NCBI GenBank assembly: GCA_950097015.1 | Contig: CATNEN010000007.1 | Span: 8,118,501 to 8,182,500 of the forward strand | Length of the DNA stretch: 64,000 nt | Source: Macrostomum hystrix | Lineage: Eukaryota; Platyhelminthes; Macrostomidae | Direction of reading: 5' to 3' | Shown here: positions 36,085 through 46,757 of the stretch, in pieces | How the letters are laid out: every line of letters starts with the position of its first letter | Position numbering within the stretch: the first letter of the stretch is position 1 | The notes under the pieces: model-generated | Databases searched by the model: none | The model's input: the letters and a program-made list of their open reading frames with translations, nothing else | Told to the model about the DNA's origin: nothing | Program-made: the position numbers and the translations under genes

Positions 36085-37635
36085 TTTTGCTTTCTCCGAT
36101 TCCAGCTACGATTCCTGGTTCGATTCCCTTGGTTCTATTATCCTTTTCTGGAGTCTATTCCACAGTTTCCTGCTTCGATTCTTAATTTGCTTTTTCCTAT
36201 TCCTGCTTCGATTCCTGGTTTGATTCCAATGGCTTTGTTATCATTTTCTAGAGTTTATCTTACAGTTTTCTTCTTCGATTCAGGCTAGAATCTTGTTCAG
36301 GCTAAGGGCTTTCTGAGTTAAAGTGAAAGGGCTGTCAACAAGCTCTGTGTACTTTTGTGCGGAAGAGTTCAACAGCGGCTAACAAGGCGTTTTTGCTAGT
36401 CCGATCGATTGTGGGTTCAAAACTGCTCTGATTGTGTATTGTAAACTGATTTTCCATTGGTCTCGGACCTGACTACGCCCACGCAGTCGCCGACTCGCTC
36501 GCGCCAGCAATTACGCAGTCATCCAGTCGGCGCGGGCAGTGGCTGGCTAGCTGCCAAATCAGACAGCGCATGAGTTATTGCCCCTGATCCTTTGCTTGCC
36601 ATTCGAATTGATTAGCAGCTGCGGATCTGTTCCAAATCAACACGCTTTGTTATACCGAAAATATCGCTTTCTGCTCTCCGCAGAAGAACCATCGACGGCA
36701 ATGTTATTGCATTGGGACTAATCAATGCAGCAAAAGTGCTATCCAGCTGGATTTAGACCTAATTTGATTTCTCCAGTTCCTGCTTCGATTCCTGCTTCGA
36801 TTCCTGCTTCGATTCCTGCTTTGATTCCTGCTTCGGTTCCTGCTTCGGTTCTAATTTAGATTTCTCTGATTCCTGCTTCGATTCCTGCTTCGATTCCTGC
36901 TTTGATTTCTGCTTCGGTTCTAATTTAGATTTCTCTGATTCCTGCTTCGATTCCTGCTTCGATTCCTGCTTCGATTCCTGCTTTGATTCCTGCTTCGGTT
37001 CTAATTTAGATTTCTCTGATTCCTGCTTCGATTCCTGCTTCGATTCCTGCTTTGATTTCTGCTTCGGTTCTAATTTAGATTTATCCGATTCCTGCTTCGA
37101 TTCCTGCTTCAATTTCTGCTTCGGTTCTAATTTAGATTTCTCTGATTCCTGTGTCGATTTATCCTATTTCTGCTTCGACTCTAGCTTCGATTCCTCTGAT
37201 TCCTGCTTCGATTCTATTGTAAATTACTTGTCTTTGCTGCTTCGATTCTAACTTTGATTCTAGTTTCTATTTATCTAATTCATGCTTCGACTCTAGCTTC
37301 GACTCCTCCGATTCCTGCTTCGATTCTTGCTTCGATTCCTCCGATTCCTGCTTAGATTTCTCCGATTTCTGCCTCGATTTCTCCTTTTTCTGCTTCGATT
37401 TTAGCACCAACTTATCAGATAGCTGATTCAATTCTATATTCAATTAACCCTGTCCACTGCTTCGATTCTAGCTTCGATTCTAGCTTCGATTCTAGCTTCG
37501 ATTCTAGCTTCGATTCTAGCTTCGATTCTAGCTTCGATTCTAGCTTCGATTCTAGCTTCGATTCTAGCTTCGATTCTAGCTTCGATTCTAGCTTCGATTC
37601 TAGCCTCTATTCTTGCTTCGATTCCTAAAAAATTC
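36085..37635. repeat. 12-bp GATTCCTGCTTC repeat blocks
   Basis: Three blocks share a 12-bp unit: degenerate copies at 36085-36290, GATTCCTGCTTC with interspersed GGTTCTAATTTAGATTTCTC spacers at 36765-37150 (a higher-order period of about 120-140), and GATTCTAGCTTC copies at 37455-37625. Non-repetitive sequence lies between about 36295 and 36760. The same motif family (GATTCTAACTTGGG) recurs at 45390. Confidence 0.88.
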
Positions 37636-38338
37636 TAGCTTTGATTAGCTTCTCGATTTGAACATTTTAAGTGTATTAAGTGAAACTTATTATTAACCAT
37701 GAGAATGGGTGTTAGTGAGCTAAACCTTCTATTGTTCTCGAAAGGTGAAGGTGAAATTTTGAGTTCCTCTCCCAAGCAAACAGAGCAGTTTAATACCAAG
37801 ACTTGTCAACTCACTCGTTGTGCATTGCCAGTTAATTATCTAAACAAAATATTTCTTTCTTGACCTAGAAAGATACACAAAAAACTTCAAAGAAACCATC
37901 TGCCCTGCTGCTTGAAGGCCGGAGAGACAGATGTGAGCGCCTCAACTAGCCAACTGGCTGCAATGCTCGCCAAATATACTCGAAACTCGCCTTCTGCACA
38001 GAAATATGAATTGATAAATAGCCGTCAGGACCAGAGACGGCCTTCTTAAACAAAAGAAAAACAGCTCGCGGTCCATCTACGCGTTTGGAAAGCAAAATTA
38101 TTTTTAGAGTGAAAAGGAAGAGCAATTTTCCACTCAGGTTGCATAGCAGCAATTTGAAGGTGAGGAGACTCGCTTATGACTTTAGTGATAACAGTCCATT
38201 ATAATATCTCAATCGCAAAAGCCTTTTTAAATATTTTTTCTACAGCTTTTATGTTTGAAGTCTTCGATATTCTCTAGAACAATATATTGTCATGAAACAT
38301 CTGAAATGGCATTTCCACGAGCACAATCAGCGCTGTCT
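37636..38338. other. Spacer before the decamer array
   Basis: Unique AT-rich sequence without an exon or RNA gene that I can support. Confidence 0.4.
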
Positions 38339-38963
38339 GTTCCTGTCTGTTCCTGTCTGTTCCTGTCTGTTCGTGTCTGTTCGTGTCTGTTCCTGTCTGT
38401 TCCTGTCTGTTCGTGTCTGTTCCTGTCTGTTCCTGTCTGTTCCTGTCTGTTCCTGTCTGTTCCTGTCTGCTCCTGTCTGTTCCTGTCTGTTCCTGTCTGT
38501 TCCTGTCTGTTCCTGTCTGTTCCTGTCTGTTCCTGTCTGTTCCTGTCTGTTCCTGTCTGTTCCTGTCTGTTCCTGTCTGTTCCTGTCTGTTCCTGTCTGT
38601 TCCTGTCTGTTCCTGTCTGTTCCTGTCTGTTCCTGTCTGTTCCTGTCTGTTCCTGTCTGTTCCTGTCTGTTCCTGTCTGTTCCTGTCTGTTCCTGTCTGT
38701 TCCTGTCTGTTCCTGTCTGTTCCTGTCTGTTCCTGTCTGTTCCTGTCTGTTCCTGTCTGTTCCTGTCTGTTCCTGTCTGTTCCTGTCTGTTCCTGTCTGT
38801 TCCTGTCTGCTCCTGTCTGTTCCTGTCTGTTCCTGTCTGTTCCTGTCTGTTCCTGTCTGTTCCTGTCTGTTCCTGTCTGTTCCTGTCTGTTCCTGTCTGT
38901 TCCTGTCTGTTCCTGTCTGTTCCTGTCTGTTCCTGTCTGTTCCTGTCTGTTCCTGTCTGTTCC
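38339..38963. repeat. 10-bp repeat, about 62 units
   Basis: The decamer TCCTGTCTGT is repeated for 625 bases with only a handful of substitutions (TCG for TCC near the left end, TGC for TGT twice). Being 10 bp long, it is open in several frames on both strands, which produces long but meaningless ORFs. Confidence 0.97.
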
Positions 38964-38992
38964 AATTTTAGTCATTCAAAATTTGGGATTGC

Positions 38993-39925
38993 GCGGATTT
39001 AGGAGGTGCGGATTTAGGAGGGGCGGATTTAGGAGGGGCGGATTTAGGAGGGACGGATATAGGAGGGACGGATATAGATGGATTAAAGTTGGCGGATGTA
39101 GGTGGGGCGGATTTGGGAGGGGTTGATTAAGGAGGGGTGGATTTAGGAGGGGCGGGTATTGGAGGGGCAGTTTTAGGAGGCATAGATTAAGGAGGGGCGG
39201 ATTTAGAGGGGCGGATTAAGAGGGGTAGATTAAGGAGGCCGGATTTTGGAGGGGCGGGTTTAGAAGGGCGGATTTAGGAGGGGCGGATTTAGGAGGGGCG
39301 GATTTAGGAGGGGCGGGTTCAGAAGGGCGGATTTAGGAGGGGCGGATTTAGGAGGTGTGAATTAAGGAGGTGTGGATTTAGGAGGGGCAGATTTAGGAGG
39401 GGCAGATTTAGGAGGGGCAGATTTAGGAGGGGCAGATTTAAGAGGGGCAGATTTAGGAGGGACAGATTTAAGAGGGGCAGATTTAGGAGGGGCAGATTTA
39501 GGAGGGGCAGATTTAGGAGGGGCAGATTTAGGAGGGGCAGATTTAAGAGGGGCAGATTTAGGAGGGGCAGATTTAGGAGGGCCAGATTTAGGAGGGGCGG
39601 ATTTAGGAGGGGCGGATTTAGGAGGGGCGGGTTCAGAAGGGCGGATTTAGGAGGGGCGGATTTAGGAGGTGTGAATTAAGGAGGTGTGGATTTAGGAGGG
39701 GCAGATTTAGGAGGGGCAGATTTAGGAGGGGCAGATTTAAGAGGGGCAGATTTAGGAGGGGCAGATTTAAGAGGGGCAGATTTAGGAGGGGCAGATTTAG
39801 GAGGGGCAGATTTAGGAGGGGCAGATTTAGGAGGGGCAGATTTAAGAGGGGCAGATTTAGGAGGGGCAGATTTAGGAGGGCCAGATTTAGGAGGGGCAGA
39901 TTTAGGAGGGGCGGGTTTAAGATTT
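38993..39925. repeat. 15-bp GGATTTAGGAGGGGC minisatellite
   Basis: About 60 units of GGATTTAGGAGGGGC or GCAGATTTAGGAGGG. A block at about 39300-39610 recurs at about 39635-39925 with the same order of variants (the AAGAGG, GGGCC and GTGTGAATTAAGG units), so the array includes a recent large duplication. In frame it would read GGADL repeats, but this is not a pentapeptide protein. Confidence 0.95.
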
Positions 39926-40041
39926 ATCTACTACTCGTCCATAATCGTCATATTGTTTGAATTAGTGCCTCAGCATCCGAGAAGCCGACTCTGACTCACT
40001 GATCCCCACTCCGAACCCGCTGCTTCTAGAACTTCGGCGCA

Positions 40042-40443
40042 ATGTCTAGCGGCACCTTTCAAGGCGGCTCGGTGTGGATGAAGGCGGCCTTCGTGCTGAT
40101 CACAATAGGCTTCGTGGTGTGGCTCACCTCCTCGATTGCTTTGTCGCCAACCAGCAGCAGCAGCCAGAATGACGCCTACTTGTCCTTCCTCATCATCGGC
40201 GTCTGCACCTACTACCTGGCCGTGCTGCTCTACTTTCTCTACCTGTTCGTGGATGACACGGCGGGCAACTCGGTGGTGCTGATCATCGGCCTGGTGTTCG
40301 CCTTCCTGGCCTGCTTCAGCGGCATCATCGTGCTGGTCATCGCCCGGATCATCGGGCACTCGGACCGCTTAGCCTACTCGGCTGTGTGCGCCCTGGTGGC
40401 AGCGATCTTCGGCATCGTGCAGCTGCGCTGCTCGCCGTCCTGA
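40042..40443 (+). CDS. Four-pass membrane protein
   Basis: A single-exon ORF of 133 residues with four hydrophobic segments: about 12-34 (MKAAFVLITIGFVVWL), 48-71 (LSFLIIGVCTYYLAVLL), 78-102 (VLIIGLVFAFLACFSGIIVL) and 109-128 (LAYSAVCALVAAIFGIV). The N-terminus is short and polar, and the first loop is Ser/Asn-rich. The layout is that of MARVEL-type or similar small tetraspan proteins of vesicles and junctions, but no signature fixes the family. A 3' splice-site-like CTGCTTCTAG lies just upstream of the ATG, so the 5' UTR may be spliced, and a 15-bp array lies 5' of it. AATAAA follows about 100 bases after the stop. Confidence 0.78.
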   Translation: MSSGTFQGGSVWMKAAFVLITIGFVVWLTSSIALSPTSSSSQNDAYLSFLIIGVCTYYLAVLLYFLYLFVDDTAGNSVVLIIGLVFAFLACFSGIIVLVIARIIGHSDRLAYSAVCALVAAIFGIVQLRCSPS

Positions 40444-40545
40444 TGGTATCGTCCTGATGGCGATGGAGGACCTCGAGGCAGTTTATGGCAGTCATTTTCG
40501 CACACAATAGCCAGTAATGAGTGTAAAGGCACACAATGTTTTCAA

Positions 40546-40551
40546 AATAAA
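40546..40551 (+). terminator. Poly(A) signal for the four-pass protein gene
   Basis: AATAAA at 103 bases after the stop codon at 40443, on the same strand, at a normal distance. Confidence 0.65.
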
Positions 40552-41762
40552 TTTCCAACCAGCCTACTTGCTGGACAGTAGACTGTTAAGAGGGCTTGCT
40601 TAAAAATTCAAAAAGATCTGACTTAGAGCCATTGTAAACAAGCTTACTTGGAATGTGCCCCATGTTGGTCGCTTTTCTGTTTCTGGTTTTGCGGTATCAA
40701 AAGCACTGCCAAATACAAAAAGCTGAGCTATACGGCTATGCTAATTACAAAACAAATGGTTATTTTCTGTTAAATATCAGACTTCTGTTGATCAGCTGTG
40801 TTTAGTGCGAATCAGTTAGTGCGGATGTAACTGCTAGTGGCACAGCAGCAGCTGTGGCCGCGTACAGCTGTTCAGTCCGTGGACTGGGGAGGCTGGCTGG
40901 TAGTCTCGTAACCATTTGACAGCTGGGGCATTGGAGCACTCGGCAATTCAGTGTGCTCAAAGACACGAATTGTCTCCCTTAGCTGCGATGCGAACTTTCA
41001 AATAAATTTGACAATTGGCTCTGACAATAGCCTGCAGTTTCATGACCCGTGAGAATCATTTTAGCCCCTCCTAATTGAGTTAAGGAGCGAAGGTGCAGAG
41101 AAGGAACTGGAAACTGCGTGTCCTAGCTTACAGCAGCTGTCCACGGTGCCAAGTGGTCACTTGCCTGCCAGCTGGGCGCATGTATTTACTCGTAACATGC
41201 TCCAGTCCTGCTCACAGCCTCTCCGTGCCCTCTCTACCACATCAATGCTACTCCCAGGTCTCTAAGTCTCATGGAACTTTACTTTGCCATCGACCATTTC
41301 TGCCGCTCGCCTCGCTGCCTCTGCATTTTCCCACCGGACCGGCATCTCGGCCTATTATGTTCTTGGAAAGAGAGCTAACAGGCAGAGCTGCCACAGCCAG
41401 TTGTACCCCTGCCCCACCTTTCTGCCTTCCAACCTGCTTCATGCCAGGGGCCGGGGTACAGATTCAAGTGAGACAGGCCCCCAGTCACGCACGCGCGACA
41501 AGAAACCGTTTGCTCTCTCACCTGACTCACTCAGCTCAGTCGGCCGTCCCAGCTACAACAGCCCTCCAAACAAAGCGCCAACCCCAGGCCCGCCACCCCA
41601 CCGCACTGCGAGCCTTCTCTCTGTTTCTAAAATAGCATTCATTTTCTCTCATTAACGGCAATCTGACTGCAGAGCAGACACCCGCTGTGCTGGGACACAA
41701 GAGTTTTTACAGAATACCTAATTTAGCCAGCGGGGGTCCTACACGAATCGCTGGCTTCGCCG
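40552..41762. other. Intergenic with a SINE family A remnant
   Basis: At about 40832-41010 the sequence has GCAGCAGCTGTGG, TACAGCTGTTCAGTCCGTGG and AAGACACGAATTG, matching the order of family A copies, and ends in a decayed tRNA head (TGCGATGCGAACTT). The rest, including 41080-41660, is without a supported gene. Confidence 0.5.
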
Positions 41763-43121
41763 ATGCCGCTGCCCCGTCGTCCGCAGGCGCCGGGCAGCGC
41801 CGGCAGCGGCCAGCAGTCGCAGCAGCGAGTGTTCGAGATCCCGCCGTGCGCCCGTCACCGCTTGTCCCGCCGAGTGTCGGACAGCACCGAGCTGGAGACG
41901 GCCAATGCCAGCTATCGGATCTTGGCCCGCATCGGCGAGGGCAGCTTCGGCACGACCTACTTGGCCCGCATCGAGTGCGCCAAGCGGCTCAGCCGGCTGC
42001 AGGCGCACGAGGACACGCCTCTGTCGCCGACCTCAGTGAAGGATCAGCGCCAGCTGCTCTGCCTGATGCAGGGCAGCTCGGTGGTTGTCAAGGAGATCAA
42101 GACAGCGGGCGGCGACTCTCACGAAGCTGAAGCGCCGAACTCCAAGACTCTGGAGATCCATGGCCGCACCCTGGAGTCCATGGACATCGTGAAGGGAATA
42201 GCCCACGTTCAGCACTGCGACCATCCGTTCATCGCGAAGCTGCTGGACTCGCAGTACGCACTGACCACGCACGACACGCCATTCGAGGTGTACGAATACT
42301 ACGCTGTGGGTGACGCCATGCGGCTGCTGCGCTACATATCGGTGGGCTGCGACGACGCCAGCGTGAAGCACCGCGAGGCCACCTTCCTGCAGTCCTGCGC
42401 GCTCTACCTGGCACTGCAGGTAGCTGAGGCGCTGGCCTACCTGCACGAGTCCGGCTTCATCCACTTCGACCTGAAGATGGACAACGTCTTTGTTGACGAA
42501 CTCGGCGACGCCAAGCTGGGCGACTTCGGCCTAGCCAAGCCCTGCCGCCTGGGCCGCTGCCTTGAAAACCCCTACTACTACTGGGGCAGCCGCTGCGACC
42601 CCGGCACCTTCATGTCCGTCCGCTGGGTGCCGCCCGAGCAGCTGGACGAGTCGAGCGGGACCGTCGACCACTCGGCGGATTGGTACGGGCTCGGGGCGCT
42701 GCTCTTCAACATGATGTACGGCCGGCTGCCGTTTGAAGAGCACAAGCGCCAGGCTCTGCAGGCCGCACCATCCGGTGGCGAGGACCCGCTGGCCACCAAG
42801 CGGCGCTACCTGCGCCTGTGGCGCGCCGCCCCCCGGCCGAAGGTCGACGACCGGCCGAAGCTGAACCAGCGGACGAAGAACCTGTTGTACAACCTGCTGG
42901 CCTTCGAGCCGGCCGCCCGGCTGGGCAGCGGCGGCTGTCAAGAAGTGTTCGCCCGGCTACACGCACTCTGCTCAGATCTCGGCCTGCACTGGTTCGACTC
43001 CCTGGGAGGCGGAGGTGCCGGCGGAGGCGGAGGACCCGACATTGACAGGCTGCGTCGGTTGCTGCGCCGTGGCGAGGTGGCCAGACCGTACCGCATCAAG
43101 CTGCTGCCTAGCCAGGCCTGA
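41763..43121 (+). CDS. Single-exon serine/threonine protein kinase
   Basis: The ORF of 452 residues has the kinase landmarks in order: glycine loop IGEGSFGTTYLA (58-68), VVVKEIK with the ATP-binding Lys110, HFDLKMDN (catalytic Asp236; the usual HRD Arg is Phe), GDFGLAK (Asp254), WVPPEQLD in place of APE (290-292), and ADWYGLGALLFNMMYGRLPF with Asp306. Arg386 fits subdomain XI. An insert of about 38 residues separates the glycine loop from the Lys. HFD instead of HRD suggests a kinase not activated through an activation-loop phosphate. The N-terminal 45 residues are basic and Ser-rich; the C-terminus has a Gly-rich spacer, then basic residues. I do not place it in a named family. There is no intron and the coding style is GC-rich. 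Confidence 0.88.
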   Translation: MPLPRRPQAPGSAGSGQQSQQRVFEIPPCARHRLSRRVSDSTELETANASYRILARIGEGSFGTTYLARIECAKRLSRLQAHEDTPLSPTSVKDQRQLLCLMQGSSVVVKEIKTAGGDSHEAEAPNSKTLEIHGRTLESMDIVKGIAHVQHCDHPFIAKLLDSQYALTTHDTPFEVYEYYAVGDAMRLLRYISVGCDDASVKHREATFLQSCALYLALQVAEALAYLHESGFIHFDLKMDNVFVDELGDAKLGDFGLAKPCRLGRCLENPYYYWGSRCDPGTFMSVRWVPPEQLDESSGTVDHSADWYGLGALLFNMMYGRLPFEEHKRQALQAAPSGGEDPLATKRRYLRLWRAAPRPKVDDRPKLNQRTKNLLYNLLAFEPAARLGSGGCQEVFARLHALCSDLGLHWFDSLGGGGAGGGGGPDIDRLRRLLRRGEVARPYRIKLLPSQA

Positions 43122-44072
43122 CCCAGCTCAGCCGTGATTTAACTGTGCAAACTAATTACTCACCTGTACCTGTGATCCTTGCTTAGCTCATCCTACCCGT
43201 GTATTCATCTCAGCTGCGACCTTTATTGTCATTCCATTCCAAGGTTCCAATTGGACTTGTCGCTATATTATTTTTTCTGATAAGTCTTGCATGTGTGCAA
43301 AGCTAAACCCTTTCCTTGTACTACTAAAGCCTCGAATCTTTCACTGCAGAATCAACTTTGACTTCTTGCTTGTAGGCCCAACTTCTGTTAGTTTGCCTGT
43401 GAAAGCATACCTGTACCATAAGCTGCTTTGAAGTGAAAGCAAACACAGCAATGATTCCCTCCTAGATTCTGGTTTAATTACAATTGTAAAGCTGTCACAC
43501 GTAAACACGCCCACGCAAATTAAAAGACTGATTGATTGCTACCTGGACTGGACGGGATAAAATAGGATAAAAGTACGTTGAGCTTACCTGTCCGCTGCAA
43601 AACAGTTTTCAGTGCAGCCGCACCGCGGGGAGTCCCGGAAACGCATTTCCAAAATGAATTCCGGTGCAGTCAGACTCATCAAACCGGCTTTACCAGATCC
43701 CAGATCCCCGGCCAGCCCATGGGAATACAGTCTGGGTCTAATCCGTCAGCTGCATTGTTTTTCACATCGTTAAAAAGCAGTAAAAAACAGAGCGGCTGCT
43801 GTAGATTCACCTGCTTCCTCCGTGTCTTCTGCCCCAGCCTTGTCGCGTCGCTCTCGCCTGCATTGCTTTTTTTCTCTTTTGTTTTTCATTGCAGCCATTG
43901 TGCATCAGGCTGGGCGGACTGTTGAAGGTCGGAGGAGGACCCACCGATGAGGCGGCAGTTGGTCCTCCGCGACAGGACGTCACGCACAGCCAGCCCCTCA
44001 GTTGCTTCGTTCTATTCCAATTAGTCCTTTTAGCATTGTTCGCTGGGACTGCTGGGAACAGTGAAATATCTC
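43122..44072. other. Downstream flank of the kinase gene
   Basis: No exon is supported. An ATTAAA at 43519-43524 could be a late poly(A) signal for the kinase, but the distance of about 400 bases makes this weak. Confidence 0.4.
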
Positions 44073-44076
44073 GGTA

Positions 44077-44168
<92 letters not shown>

Positions 44169-44169
44169 C

Positions 44170-44216
<47 letters not shown>

Positions 44217-44261
44217 CATCTATCTATCTATCAATCAATCTATCTATCTATCTATCTATCC

Positions 44262-44292
<31 letters not shown>

Positions 44293-44372
44293 CATCTATC
44301 TATCTATCTATCTATCTATCAATCAAACAATCTATCTATCTATCCATCTATCTATCTATCTATCTATCTATC
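44073..44372. repeat. TATC tetranucleotide microsatellite
   Basis: About 75 units of TATC with scattered CATC, AATC and AAAC variants. The apparent Ser-Ile-Tyr-Leu reading frames here are repeat artefacts. Confidence 0.97.
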
Positions 44373-45385
44373 CACCGTGCGCGCGCCGAAAGGGCTTACG
44401 TCAATGGCCAGCACAAAGGTGTGGCTAATGTGTAGATAAGGTTAGACTAGAATGCTCAGATGCATTTTAGCTACGCAGAGTCACTGGAAAAAGTACATAT
44501 TTGCATTGATCCCCTTATCTCGCAGCCAGTCAGGTGTCGCGCCGAGACCAGCGGTCATTCTCATGGGGCGGCTTGTCTTTGATCTTTATCTGGCGCTGTT
44601 GTGCAAAGAAAAAAGCGGTGGCTTTGCTCTCGGCTATAAATTATAAGTTAATTGTTCGCTCTACTATCAGTAGTAAGGCTAATACTTACTGCTATGTGTC
44701 GAACAAATTCTGACAAGAAAATGACAGTTCAGAGCAGCAAAATTTATTATCGAAGCTTAGCAAGGAGGGCAGCAATTAGGTGCTTCTTCCCCAGATACTC
44801 TGTCGCAGATAATGAGCAGTCACTACGGCGCACCTGCTGGTGGGGACTACGCGTCCAAGATTGTTGACAGGCAGACTTGGCAACACCGATGCTCCAGGTG
44901 CTGGTCTCACTGGCACAGCAACCGCCATCGATTCGCCTCACCCCCCAGTCGCTAGGGGAGAAAGCGCAGAGAAAGTAGGGGAAGCTCCTAAGCGGTGACA
45001 AGCGATGCCAGTCCGACCCGCCCGGCTCAATCAGCGTCTCTCGGAGCCCTTGGATCGCTGCCATCGTCCCGTTCGCTAATTAATCTTCCCAAGGCTCGGC
45101 CTGAGCACAACTCACAATCATCTGCGCCGCAAACTCAGTCGAGACCTCAAAGCTGGGTCGACTGCTCGCTTCCGCTACTCGTTCCGCTCACTTGGGATGG
45201 CATTGGGAATAGCTTCCTACCATGGGCACTGAAGACACGTAATACTGTCAATAGTCGTCTTAGAAGTACAAGTACAAGTGTAGTAAATACTACTAAAGCA
45301 ACAACATCATCATAGCCAACAACCACTACTACTACTATTGCTGAAGTATTACTACTGCTACTACTAATTCTAATACTACTACTAT
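44373..45385. other. Spacer, no gene seen
   Basis: Unique sequence ending in a short ACT/TAC trinucleotide-rich stretch (about 45315-45385). No exon or RNA gene is recognised. Confidence 0.4.
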
Positions 45386-46012
45386 TACGGTTCCTGCTAC
45401 GATAATAATTTGGGTTCTTGCTACGATTCTAACTGGGTTCTTGCTACGATTCTAACTTGGGTTCTTGCAACGATTCTAACTTGGGTTCTTGCTACGATTC
45501 TAAACTTGGGTTCATGCTACGATTCTAACTTGGGTTCATGCTACGATTCTATACTTGGGTTCCTGCTACGATTCTAAACTTGGGTTCCTGCTACGATTCT
45601 AACTTGGGTTCTTGCTACGATTCTAACTTGGGTTCTTGCTACGATTCTAACTTGGGTTCTTGCTACGATTCTAAACTTGGGTTCTTGCTACGATTCTAAA
45701 CTTGGGTTCTTGCTACGATTCTAACTTGGGTTCATGCTACAATTCTAACTTGGGTTCCTGCTACGATTCTAACTTGGGTTCTTGCTACAATTCTAACTTG
45801 GGTTCCTGCTACGATTCTAACTTGGGTTCTTGCTACGATTCTAACTTGGGTTCTTGCTACGATTCTAACTTGGGTTCTTGCTACGATTCTAACTTGGGTT
45901 CTTGCTACGATTCTAACTTGGGTTCTTGCTAGGATTCTAACTTGGGTTCTTGCTACGATTCTAACTTGGGTTCTTGCTACGATACTAACCACGGTTTCTG
46001 CTACGATTCCAA
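45386..46012. repeat. 24-bp minisatellite
   Basis: About 26 units built on CTTGGGTTCTTGCTACGATT plus CTAA (24 bp), some with an extra A (25 bp). TTC/TTCA/TCC variants of the ATG-like position are mixed along the array. Confidence 0.95.
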
Positions 46013-46757
46013 AAATCGTGTTTCGATTTATCATTTATCTTTCGAGTGTCTAAGCAAAGTCTTGTCACACTCCCCTTCTATCTTCTCTTAAATCATCGAG
46101 CAGGTGCTTAGAACACATGCACTTCTTCTGTTTGAGGCTGAGCTCTGCCTTCAGGTAGCATGTTTTAATTAGTGCAACCCGGAAAAAAAGCATAACTCAA
46201 CCCAAGCGCTCAGGTGAAGGCATTTGAAAGGCTGCCAGGTATTGAGAATGTCTGAAAATATACAAGATACTCGAACAGCCGCACAGTCCGCACATGTGGT
46301 CAGCTTTGCCGAGGTCCCAGTTTCTGCACGAGCTGGTCGCAGAGGAAGTGGAACAGAATCCCTACAGTTCTTAGAGATAAGCAGCGGCTCAATACAATTA
46401 GAGAGGCGGAGAGATCAAGCGAGAAGGTAGGATGTCCAGAGAGAGAGAGAGACAGGGAATGCAAAGGCAATCAGTCGATGTTAACAGGCGATGTTAGAAA
46501 AAACACTTAGCAAGTTTCCGTCGAAGCAAGCGGAGCTTCACGCAATCAGAAATATATTTATTTGCTTTTTTTTGCGGTCTCTGTGTATATGGGTCGGGGG
46601 GTTCGAGTCTCATTACAGAACGGGAGAGCAACAAAAGGGATAATTAGACGGAATGTGGGGATCTGGGCAGCAGGGAGCAGGATAGAAGAGACGGGAGCTG
46701 AAACGAGGCGGGGGACATCAGGTAGTCAGCGCTGTCGGCCCGTCGTCGTCCTCGTCA
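46013..46757. other. Region downstream of DRC9
   Basis: No gene is supported. On the minus strand an AATAAA (TTTATT on plus, 46557-46562) lies about 195 bases after the DRC9 stop and is the likely poly(A) signal of that gene. Confidence 0.5.

Noticed and set aside
38255-39126. Five overlapping ORFs of 210-247 codons on both strands
   Set aside because: All come from the 10-bp array, which is open in several frames. Frames on both strands being open at once is the mark of a repeat, not a gene.
39372-39994. Pentapeptide-repeat-like protein (GGADL repeats)
   Set aside because: It looks like the pentapeptide repeat family at first sight, but the DNA is an exact 15-bp minisatellite with broken frames at the unit variants and no flanking coding sequence.
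40042-40443. A specific name for the four-pass protein
   Set aside because: Topology alone is shared by MARVEL, claudin-like and other families. No signature such as the claudin GLW motif is present, so I left it unnamed.
43889-44435. ORFs of SIYLSIYL repeats
   Set aside because: They are the TATC microsatellite read in frame.
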